A stretch of 64,000 bases of DNA, taken from the NCBI RefSeq assembly GCF_027942865.1, contig NC_134510.1:40165777-40229776 (forward strand). Reading direction: 5' to 3'. Below, piece after piece: positions 22,441 to 33,500 of the stretch. How positions within the stretch are numbered: position 1 is the stretch's first letter; each line of letters begins with the position of its first letter. Source of the stretch: Odontesthes bonariensis (Eukaryota > Chordata > Actinopteri > Atheriniformes > Atherinopsidae). The notes beneath the pieces are model-generated. The model was given only the letters and a program-made list of their open reading frames with translations. It was not told where the DNA came from and did not search any database. The translations under genes were made by a program, and so were the position numbers.

Positions 22441-22535
22441 GCTGCAATGCTTTTATTTTATGTAAAGCACTTTGAATTGTTTGTACATGAAATGTGCTAT
22501 ATAAATAAATTTGATTGGATTTGATACCTGTCTGA
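22441..22535 (+). mobile_element. L2-type LINE 3' tail
   Basis: Contains AAGCACTTTGAATTG and GCTATATAAATAAATTTGAT, the same 3' end as at 9.25-9.34 kb. Confidence 0.6.
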
Positions 22536-22865
22536 TCGAACATTGGTGACTGTGTCCTCCTCTGCTCGTCTCTCCTGTGGCGTCCCCCAGGGCTCAGTTT
22601 CAGGCCCTCTCCTCTTCTCTCTTTACCTGCTACCACTTGGTTCCACACTAAGAAAGCATGGTACGTCCTTCCACTGTTGTGCGGACGACAGCCAGATTTA
22701 TGTCCCACTGAAATAGAAAGACGCTTATTCTGTGAAACCACTACTCAGTAAGGCCTGGATGAGTATAAACTTTTTGAATTTTAATGAGAAAAAGACAGAG
22801 GTGATGGTTTTTGGTACTGGGGCCCCCCTTTGGCCCAGTTCATTAAGCCAACTGTCACTAACCTT

Positions 22866-23297
22866 CAGAGATGGGACCAAGTCACACATGTGCAAGTCTC
22901 AAGTCTTAGCTTTCAAGTCCCAAGTAATCTGATCTTAATAATGTGAAAACACAAAGATATAAGTAACTGTCAGTAAACATCATTGGCCAATGTGTCCAAC
23001 CTGTCCACCCCGTATCATATCAAGCTAACGTTAGCTAACTACCGACCAGGCTAACAGGATAATATTAGCTAATATAACGAGCACTTACTGGTCAGAATGG
23101 ATCTTCAGATGAAGAACAAAGGTCGAAGTTATGCTAGATGCTAAACACTCAAGTCATTCAAGTGCAGAGTCTTTAACTTCCAAGTCCGAGTCGAGTCTCA
23201 AGTCTTTTATTTTTTGTCAAGTCAAGTCACAATTCAACAAAACAGCGACTCAAGTCGACTCGAGTCCAAGTCACAGCGACTCGAGTCCCTGTCTGTG
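22866..23297. mobile_element. hAT-type MITE, 432 bp, 8-bp target duplication
   Basis: Begins CAGAGATGGGACCAAGTCAC and ends GAGTCCCTGTCTGTG. CTAACCTT stands on both sides (22858-22865, 23298-23305) within LINE coding sequence. A truncated relative lies at 52560-52928. Confidence 0.8.
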
Positions 23298-23709
23298 CTA
23301 ACCTTGGGGTGAAAGTGGAAACTGATCTAAAGCTCGACTCTCAGGTAAATTCGGTCGTTAAATCGAGTTCCTTCCACTTGAGGCAGCTTGCCAAAACCCG
23401 TTCTTTCAAAGCAACACTTTGAAACAGTAACTCACGCCTTTGTAACCACTGGGCTGGATTAGTGTAGTGCCCTTTATGTGGGGGTCAGTGGGTCCTCCAT
23501 CTCTAGTCTTCAGATGGAGCAAGACGCTGCCGCACGTCTTTTAACTGGCACACGTAAATACGAGCATATTTCCCCATTTTAGCCACTTCACTGGCTGCCC
23601 ACATTTTCATTTACTTCTCGCCCCATCCTACCTCTCCAAACTGGCTTTCAGGACGATGCGAGATGTTGAATGCATATATATTTTTTAAAATTTACTTTAG
23701 TATTATTAT

Positions 23710-24240
23710 TAGGGCTGGGCGAGTTAACTCGTTATTATTGCGTTAATGCGTCAATTAACGCCGATAAATATTTTTGGTTTTTTATTATAATTTTTTTAAT
23801 TTATTTTTGTAAAAGTATGTCGCTCAGAGGCTTTTATTTTGTAAAAGTCTGTTGCTCACAGGCTTTTATTTTGTAAAAGTCTGCTGCTCACAGGCTTTTA
23901 TTCTGTAAAAGTCTGTTGCTCACAGGCTTTTATTTTGTAAAAGTCTGTTGCTCACAGGCTTTTATTTTGTAATAGTCTGCTGCTGTGGAACAGGAAAAGA
24001 AAGTAATCGGCGGATCCACCAAACATGGAGAAGGGTACGGAACTTTTACTCGGCCATTTTCATTTTAAAGTTCTTCCAGACGGCGGAGTCGACAGAACCA
24101 AAGTCATCTGTACACACTGCCAAGTTGAATTGTCTTCTCAGCGTAGTAGTTCCAGTCTAAAATATCACTGATTAATCGTGATTAATCAGGGAAATCATGC
24201 GATTAATTAGGTTAAACATGTTAATCGATGCCCGGCCCTA
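23710..24240 (+). mobile_element. hAT element with BED finger and minisatellite, deleted copy
   Basis: TAGGGCTGGGCGAGTTAACT to CGATGCCCGGCCCTA, flanked by ATTATTAT on both sides (23702-23709, 24241-24248). It holds about six 32-bp units (23810-23980) and the start of the BED-finger frame, which is cut short. Confidence 0.88.
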
Positions 24241-25890
24241 ATTATTATTGTTTTAAATTATATAGCGGTTTTAGGTCTTTATTTATTCTTTTAATTTTTT
24301 GTTTTTATTTTTCTGTACAGCACTTTGGTTCACTGAGTTTGTTGTAATGTGTTTTATAAATAAAATTGGATTGGAAATGGGACAATAAAATATAACCTTT
24401 CAGGTCAAATAAATATAAAGAAAACAGCACATGTCAAAAAACTCTGTTTATTACGTAACAGAATAATACACTGATTACAGCAATTTCTTAAAGGCACAGT
24501 GAGACCTTCAGCGAACCTTTATGGTACATGAACGACTGGATTAGGCACAGAGTAATAGAGCAGTGTCATGGTTAAACATTACAAAAACATATTTCTCTTT
24601 AAAAGTCATGGTATTTGGCCCCGAACATGCACACGAACCATAACGATATCATAAACCAACAGACCGTTTGGATAAAAACGCATTTTAAAATCTAAAAATA
24701 TGCTGATCTGATGTATTTCATGATTTTTTTAACATGATTGTCACTAGGTTGTTTCCTCTCTTATAAAATGCATCTTCCACCCAGGATCAAAATCAACAGA
24801 TTAAAGATTCCTGAAAGACTTTCATCCTGTAAAACTGGAGCTTTAGTCTGAATAAGGACCCAATTACACAAAAAGAAGAAATACATGACCACTAAGGGGA
24901 ATGAAAAGGACAGTTTGCTGTTTTTTTCTGGTCTGTAACTTGCAGTCCACTTTAGTTTTTGGGCATAAAACTTAAAAAATAAGCATGAACCAAATGCAAT
25001 AATGTGACTGAAGGATGAAACCGACGTTTGTTTGTGAGCTTTAACTCCTCGAGTGTTTAAACTGGCTGAAAAAAAAAAGAAAAAAAAGGAATATTTCACC
25101 AAAACAAGATGATTTGGATCAAATTCCTAAAGCTAAAGCAGGAGAGGAAGTCTGGGCTCATAATTAACTTAAAACTCTAAATGTTCGGGCAAAACATTCT
25201 TTCAGATCATTAAAAATCACTCAAATCTATCAGAACTATAAACACTCAGAGTCTGAAACATTTCCTTCATCCGACACAGATGATTAAAAAGAGTTAACGA
25301 GTAAAAAAGGAGCAGAATTAAGATATGAAAAGCAGACCAAAGCCACTAAACATCTGCATCTGAAAACAGCCAAAAAAAAAAAAAAGAGCTTAAAAAAAAA
25401 GAGTTTCTGATTAAGTTGGAGCTCATCTGGAGCTGCTGGAACCTGAAATCTTTAGATTAAAACTGAACCATGTGGTTCCAGGAGCTTTCAGCCAAAATCC
25501 TTCAAACCTCGGGCTCAGAGGAAGAAGCTCAACAAAGTTTGGGTCGATGTTGGACTCCTGATTCTAAGAAAAGAGTTTAAATTCAAACCGTCCGCCTTCA
25601 CAGCCGCATGTTTGACGGGTTTAAATTCAAACCGAAGTCTGGGGGAGTTCTTCCCTCTGAGGCCGCACAGCTGCACCACAGCTGCACCACAGCTCCACCT
25701 GCTGGACACGTTCCACCATTACACCTTTTCTTTTTTATCAAAGGGGAACAGAACCAGAACATCTGGAGCATCTGCAGCTTTGGGCCGAACGAGCATCACT
25801 ACAGAAACATTCAGGGCGACGCTGGAAGCTGTTTGTCCTGAAGTCAAAGACCATTTCACAGATTTCTTTTCACATCTGAACCACTTTACA

Positions 25891-26069
25891 CCAGGTCCAG
25901 GACCAGGACCAGGACCAGGACCAGGACCAGGATCAGGTCCAGGAATAGGTCCAGGAATAGGTCCAGGACCAGGTCCAGGAATAGGTCCAGGAATAGGTCC
26001 AGGACCAGGACCAGGACCAGGTCCAGGAATAGGTCCAGGAATAGGTCCAGGACCAGGATCAGGACCAGG
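25891..26069. repeat. CCAGGA/CCAGGT hexamer-like repeat
   Basis: About 30 units of CCAGGA, CCAGGT and CCAGGAATAGGT. Gives Pro-Gly rich frames on both strands that are not supported as genes. Confidence 0.95.
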
Positions 26070-26200
26070 CCGGTCAAACATGGACAGGATTGTCCATCAG
26101 ATACTAAAAAAAGTCTTCTAAAGACATTTTGTGATTTGTTTAACTTGTATTTTATCTGTTAAAATGCAGAAATCCAGACCGGCTCGTTCAGAAAACACAC

Positions 26201-26865
26201 TTAAAGGGGAACTGCGGTATTTTCAACATTAAGCCTCTTTTCTGAGTCGTCTGCAATGTTTTAGAACCCCCCTCACCGCTTTTTTGATGTTTACTGCTGT
26301 CTCCGGTATTTGCCTAATTTTGATTCTTCTCAACCTGCTTCAGAACGGCAAGTCATGCGCATGTCTTAAAAGGTCCGTAAAAGCACCATAAACGTCCGTT
26401 TTCTAAATAATCAACTCACCGGAGTGGTTACTGGTGTGCACTGGTAATCCATATCAAATTTCGTGGCGAAAAGTTGCTTCTGTCGTGTTTTATTTGGCAG
26501 CTCGTTCATGCTCGCACTATTTTCTTAGCGGTGGCGGAGTAATATCAACAAACATCCAGTACAAAATGTCAAATAAAACACGACAGAAGCAACTTTTCGC
26601 CACGAAATTTGATATGGATTACCAGTGCACACCAGTAACCACTCCGGTGAGTTGATGATTTTGAAAACGGACGTTTATTGTGCTTTTACGGACCTTTTAA
26701 GACATGCACATGACTTGCCGTTCTGAAGCAGGTTGAGAAGAATCAAAATTAGGCAAATACCGGAGACAGCAGTAAACATCAAAAAAGCGGTGAGGGGGGT
26801 TCTAAAACACTGCAGACGACTCAGAAAAGAGGCTTAATGTTGAAAATACCGCAGTTCTCCTTTAA
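26201..26865. mobile_element. fold-back MITE with 296-bp arms
   Basis: The left arm 26201-26496 is the reverse complement of 26570-26865 with only a handful of differences (equal arm length, about 97-98% identity by eye). The spacer is 73 bp. Ends TTAAAGGGGAACTG / CAGTTCTCCTTTAA give TTAA at both borders. Confidence 0.95.
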
Positions 26866-27538
26866 GTTGGTTCTGACGCAGCTGGTTTCCCACGAGGTTC
26901 AGAAGCGGTTATTCTCAGTGGGAGGAGCCTAAGATGCTTCTGTGAACTTAACTACTCAAATGAAGCTTTCAGAGTCTTAAGAATCTGAGGATAATCCAGT
27001 CCAGCTGTTTAAGGCGGCCTGAAATAAATGCAGACGCTAAAGGAAAAGCAGTGAAATGTTCCTTTTCTTTCACTGGTGACGTCTCTGCTGGTTCTGACCC
27101 GGTCTGACCTGAAGGAACGGGTTTTACCGCGTGGAACCGGGTCAGATCGCTCGGTTCCGACAGGACTCAGTGAGTTTGAAGAGGCTGGTAGTGCAGATGA
27201 GCAAAAGCAGCTGTTAGAAAGGAACATTTAGTGGTTGGGTGGGTTTAGTGTCTCCTTAAGACTTTAGAAAGCAGGTGCAAACATCTGGAGCCGGTTTGGG
27301 TCTCAGGCTTCTGAGCTTAAAGAACGCTCATTGATTGGTTATCGGAGGATGTTTTCAGATCACAGCGCCCTCAGATGGGAGAAATAAAAAAAAAAAAAAG
27401 ACCTTAAAAACAGCCGTCAGGTCGGCTGAGGCTCCGCCCCCTGTGGTCAGGTCGGCTGAGGCTCCGCCCCCTGGGGCCGTGTGATAGTTTAAAAAGAATC
27501 TGTGACCTCTAAAGGCAGCGAACGTGTGAAAGGTCGGC

Positions 27539-30500
27539 TTATTCTCCGTTGGCCACGGCGTTGAGCTTCTCCGTCTCGGGCGGAGCCTCCACCGGCACCG
27601 GCCCGCCGTTAATGTGGGCCGGCCCCCCGCCGTCCGGAAAGGGGAGACCGCGGGTCCGCCAGAAGAAGAAGACGTCCCCGCCAAAGGCACAGGACGCCAA
27701 GATCCCAAACACCTGCAGCAGGAGGGGGGGCATGTTAAATACAGACTGTCATTATACAACCTGGGGGGGGGGCATGTTAAATACAGACTGTCATTATACA
27801 ACCTGGAGGGGGGGGAGGAAGGAAGGAAAGTGGAACAAACGAAGGAAGGAAGGAAGGAAGGAAGGAAAGTGGAACAGGTAAAGGAGGAAGGAAAGGAACA
27901 GGGAAAGGAGGCATCAGATCAGGAAAGGAGGCATCGGATCAGGAAAGGAAGCATCAGATCAGGAAAGGACGCATCAGATCAGGAAAGGAGGCATCAGATC
28001 AGGAAAGGAGGCATCAGATCAGGAAAGGAGGCATCAGATCAGGAAAGGAGGCATCGGATCAGGAAAGGAGGCATCAGATCAGTCCTGTTTTAGTACCGCG
28101 GCGGTGATCTCCAGCCCCGATCCTCCGTTGTCGGCGATGAAGACGATGGAGGAGATGAGCAGCAGCACAGCGATGGCCGTCGTGTAGACGAAGTCCTGCA
28201 GACAACATGAAACATGCCATCACAAAGTGGAGATTTAAGCCGGTTCAGCTTTCCTCGTCCTAAAAACAGCGTTAGCTGCGTTTACCTGCGTTAGCTGCGT
28301 TTACCTGCGTTTACCTCCGTTAGCCTGCGTTTACCTGCGTTTACCTCCGTTAGCCTGCGTTTACCTCCGTTAGCCTGCGTTTACCTGCGTTAGCTGTGTT
28401 CTTACCAGTTTGGCCCAGCAGGTGATCCCGACCTTCGTGTGCAGCTTGCTGGCGAGGAGGACGAGGAGCAGCAGGGTGAAGAGGAAGGCTGTGCAGCTGA
28501 CGAACTCGAAGAAGTAGAGCACCGAGCAGCTGATGCAGCTGTTGACCATCTCCTCCAGGATGAAGGCCAGGAAGGACAGCACCTGAGGGAGAACCACAGC
28601 ACATTTAAACATTTAACCCGCTAATATTCAAAAAATATCGTCCGGACACAGCTTCAACAGTGACACTTCAGATCTCAAATCAGATCTGAGCCGAAAATAT
28701 GTTCAAATGTTCCCCACAGACTGTTCATGAAGGCGAAAACTTCTTTCACGCACCTGATCAGAGAAATTATGCTTTAGATTAGAAACTTTAAAGGGAACGT
28801 GACAGAAATCATTTGTGTCGGACTTATTTCCACCTGCTGGCTCAGCAGCCGGCCACCAGGGGGCGACACCAATATTCTGGATCAGTTGGAAGACCCTGTT
28901 GTGTTGTTTGGGATTATTTATGAATATGAATGTGTGAAACCAACAGCCCAAAACATAAAAATGATCAGAACAATCAGAGCTGAAGCCTGTAATCAATAAT
29001 TATAACTAGTGATTTCGGTGGAATCTGTTGGTTTCCTTAGCTAGGAAATTGTTTTTGAATTGGCTCTATTTGAACGAATTGGAATATTTTATTATTAATA
29101 ATAATAATAATAATAATATAATTAAATATATAATTTGAATAATTATGATTACAATGAATTGAATTCCAATTGGCTTGAATTGGACTTTATTATCTAAGTG
29201 CCTTGAGATGACATTTGTTGTATTTCGCGCTATATAAATAAAAATGAATTGAATTCAAAAGTTTATTTTAAATAAATAAATAAAAAATTTTAAAATAAAA
29301 AAAGACTGTAAATTCTGTTTTTCAGTTTCAGAGAAATGTTTAATTTATTTAATTTGAAATGTATTTAACAGGTTAAAATAGAAATAATTCTTTAATTCAT
29401 TATCTGACTGGTTTTATTCATCTCTGACTGTCTCGTGGTTTATTTGATTAGAAGAAGAAAAACAGTTTGGATGCAGACGACATTATCGTCACATCTGTTT
29501 TTATTCAGCTGAAACCCGACACTCGGGCCAGAAACCAGGATGGAAACACACAGAACTTTGTTGTTGTGTCATCACGAGTGAAGCCACAGTTGTGGTGGAA
29601 CCGCTCCGACCGCTCAGCGGTGTGTGGGCGTGTCTGACCGACAGTGAGCTGAGGAAGGAGATCACAACTCCTACGGGAGCTCAGGGGGGAAAATAAAAGA
29701 GAAATACAAACCTGAAAGGACGCCGAACTGAACTCCACAAAAAGCAAAAACTCCCATTGACAGAAAGTACAAATAAAACCTCCAGAACTGGAGACAAAAC
29801 CTTCCCAAACACCACCTAAACTTTCCAAATAGTAACTAAACCTTCCCAAACACCACCCAAACTATCCTAAACAGTTCCTAAACCATCCCAAACAGTACCT
29901 ACACTATCCCAAACACCACCTAAACTATCCCAAACAGTACCTACACTATCCCAAACACCACCTAAACTATCCCAAACAGTTCCTAAACCATCCCAAACAG
30001 TACCTAAACTATCCCAAACAGTACCTACACTATCCCAAACACCACCTAAACTATCCCAAACAGTACCTACACTATCCCAAACACCACCTAAACTATCCCA
30101 AACAGTTCCTAAACCATCCCAAACAGTACCTACACTATCCCAAACATCACCTAAACTATCCCAAACAGTACCTACACTATCCCAAACACCACCTAAACTA
30201 TCCCAAACAGTTCCTAAACTATCCCAAACAGTACCTACACTATCCCAAACATCACCTAAACTATCCCAAACAGTACCTACACTATCCCAAACACCACCTA
30301 AACTATCCCAAACAGTTCCTAAACCATCCCAAACAGTACCTAAACTATCCCAAACAGTACCTAAACTATCCCAAACAGTACCTACACTATCCCAAACACC
30401 ACCTAAACTATCCCAAACAGTACCTACACTATCCCAAACACCACCTAAACTATCCCAAACAGTTCCTAAACCATCCCAAACAGTACCTAAACTATCCCAA

Positions 30501-33500
30501 ACACCACCTAAACTATCCCAAACAGTAACTAAACCTTCCCAAACACCACCTAAACTATCCCAAACAGTAACTAAACTATCCCAAACAGTAACTAAACCTT
30601 CCCAAACACCACCTAAACTATCCCAAACAGTACCTAAACTATCCCAAACAGTAACTAAACCTTCCCAAACACCACCTAAACTATCCCAAACAGTACCTAC
30701 ACTATCCCAAACAGTAACTAAACCTTCCCAAACACCACCTAAACTATCCCAAACACCACCTAAACTATCCCAAACAGTACCTACACTATCCCAAACACCA
30801 CCTAAACTATCCCAAACAGTACCTACACTATCCCAAACACCACCTAAACTATCCCAAACAGTACCTAAACCTTCCCAAACACCACCTAAACTATCCTAAA
30901 CAGTAACTAAACCTTCCCAAACACCACCTAAACTATCCTAAACAGTAACTAAACCTTCCCAAACACCACCTAAACCATCCCAAACAGTAACTAAACCTTC
31001 CCAAACACCACCTAAACTATCCTAAACAGTAACTAAACCTTCCCAAACACCACCTAAACTATCCCAAACAGTTCCTAAACCATCCCAAACAGTACCTAAA
31101 CTATCCCAAACAGTACCTACACTATCCCAAACACCACCTAAACTATCCCAAACAGTACCTACACTATCCCAAACACCACCTAAACTATCCCAAACAGTTC
31201 CTAAACCATCCCAAACAGTACCTAAACTATCCCAAACACCACCTAAACTATCCCAAACAGTAACTAAACCTTCCCAAACACCACCTAAACTATCCCAAAC
31301 AGTAACTAAACTATCCCAAACAGTAACTAAACCTTCCCAAACACCACCTAAACTATCCCAAACAGTACCTAAACTATCCCAAACAGTAACTAAACCTTCC
31401 CAAACACCACCTAAACTATCCCAAACAGTACCTACACTATCCCAAACAGTAACTAAACCTTCCCAAACACCACCTAAACTATCCCAAACACCACCTAAAC
31501 TATCCCAAACAGTACCTACACTATCCCAAACACCACCTAAACTATCCCAAACAGTACCTACACTATCCCAAACACCACCTAAACTATCCCAAACAGTACC
31601 TAAACCTTCCCAAACACCACCTAAACTATCCTAAACAGTAACTAAACCTTCCCAAACACCACCTAAACCATCCCAAACAGTAACTAAACCTTCCCAAACA
31701 CCACCTAAACTATCCTAAACAGTAACTAAACCTTCCCAAACACCACCTAAACCATCCCAAACAGTAACTAAACCTTCCCAAACACCACCTAAACTATCCT
31801 AAACAGTAACTAAACCTTCCCAAACACCACCTAAACCATCCCAAACAGTAACTAAACCTTCCCAAACACCACCTAAACCATCCCAAACAGTACCTAAACC
31901 TTCCCAAACACCACCTAAACTATCCTAAACAGTAACTAAACCTTCCCAAACACCACCTAAACTATCCCAAACAGTTCCTAAACCATCCCAAACAGTACCT
32001 ACACTATCCCAAACACCACCTAAACTATCCCAAACAGTAACTAAACCTTCCCAAACACCACCTAAACTATCCCAAACAGTACCTACACTATCCCAAACAC
32101 CACCTAAACTATCCCAAACACCACCTAAACCTTCCCAAACAGTACCTACACTATCCCAAACACCACCTAAACCATCCCAAACAGTAACTAAACCTTCCCA
32201 AACACCACCTAAACTATCCTAAACAGTAACTAAACCTTCCCAAACACCACCTAAACCATCCCAAACAGTAACTAAACCTTCCCAAACACCACCTAAACTA
32301 TCCTAAACAGTAACTAAACCTTCCCAAACACCACCTAAACTATCCCAAACAGTTCCTAAACCATCCCAAACAGTACCTACACTATCCCAAACACCACCTA
32401 AACTATCCCAAACAGTAACTAAACCTTCCCAAACACCACCTAAACTATCCCAAACAGTACCTACACTATCCCAAACACCACCTAAACTATCCCAAACACC
32501 ACCTAAACCTTCCCAAACAGTACCTACACTATCCCAAACACCACCTAAACTATCCCAAACAGTACCTAAACTATCCCAAACACCACCTAAACTATCCCAA
32601 ACACCACCTAAACTATCCCAAACAGTACCTAAACCATCCCAAACAGTACCTACACTATCCCAAACAGTAACTAAACCTTCCCAAACACCACCTAAACTAT
32701 CCCAAACAGTACCTAAACCATCCCAAACAGTACCTAAACTATCCCAAACAGTACCTAAACTATCCCAAACAGTACCTAAACCATCCCAAACAGTAACTAA
32801 ACCTTCCCAAACACCACCTAAACTATCCCAAACAGTACCTAAACCATCCCAAACAGTACCTAAACTATCCCAAACACCACCTAAACTATCCCAAACAGTA
32901 CCTAAACCATCCCAAACAGTACCTACACTATCCCAAACAGTAACTAAACCTTCCCAAACACCACCTAAACTATCCCAAACAGTACCTAAACTATCCCAAA
33001 CAGTAACTAAACCTTCCCAAACACCACCAAAACAGTACCTAAACTAGGGCCCGACCGAAATGTTTTTTTCAGGGCCGATACAGATAATTATGGAAATGGG
33101 AGGCCGATAACCGATATGTGCAACCGATAAATAGAAACATTATTCACGATAAATTAAAAATAGCACACACCGACACAAACTTTCATAATATGAACTTTAA
33201 TTTGAAATGTATTTAACAGGTTGAAATGGAGTGTCAGGTTTCAGCTGAATAAAAACAGATGTGACGATAATGTTGTCTGCATCCAAACAGTTTTTCTTCT
33301 TCCAATCAAATAAACCACGAGACAGTCAGATGAATAAAACCAGTCAGATAATGAATTAAAAGACTGCTGCTCCTGACACAAACTTTCATAATATGAAATT
33401 TGTGTCAGGAGCAGCAGTCTTTTAATATTCCATTAAAAATATTAAAGCAGTTCATAATGAAACTAACTCCTGTTAACTCAGATATTTTGGATTGCCTTGT

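Larger units (their letters stand above)
22536..24378 (+). pseudogene. L2-type LINE reverse transcriptase fragment, broken by two hAT insertions
   Basis: The plus strand encodes SCGVPQGSVSGPLLFSLYLL and HCCADDSQIYVPLK: reverse transcriptase motifs with the YADD box changed to CADD. After an insertion (22866-23297) it continues with NLGVKVETDLKLDSQVNSVV and QDAAARLLTGTRKYEHISPF. Stops and frameshifts throughout. A second hAT sits in its 3'UTR (23710-24240), and the tail ends near 24378 (tttataaataaaattggatt). Confidence 0.85.
24430..27538 (-). other. cmtm6: probable 3'UTR of cmtm6
   Basis: Runs from the cmtm6 stop codon to an AATAAA on the minus strand (TTTATT at about 24447-24452). No coding exon is recognisable in it. 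Mammalian CMTM6 also has a long 3'UTR, which supports this reading by analogy. It contains a CCAGGA-type repeat and a 665-bp fold-back element; nearer polyadenylation signals lie inside that element, so shorter isoforms are possible. Confidence 0.45.

Noticed and set aside
25612..26121. 169-codon frame with Pro-Gly repeats (collagen-like)
   Set aside because: Low-complexity CCAGGA repeat in the probable cmtm6 3'UTR; no Gly-X-Y regularity and frames open on both strands.
27614..28093. 159-codon frame with repeated IRSGKEASDQERRH
   Set aside because: Translation of the 20-bp minisatellite and shadow of cmtm6 exon 4.
29815..33036. Telomere-like repeat because of CCTAAAC
   Set aside because: The period is 21 bp, not 6-7, and vertebrate telomeres are TTAGGG; the resemblance is to one word only.
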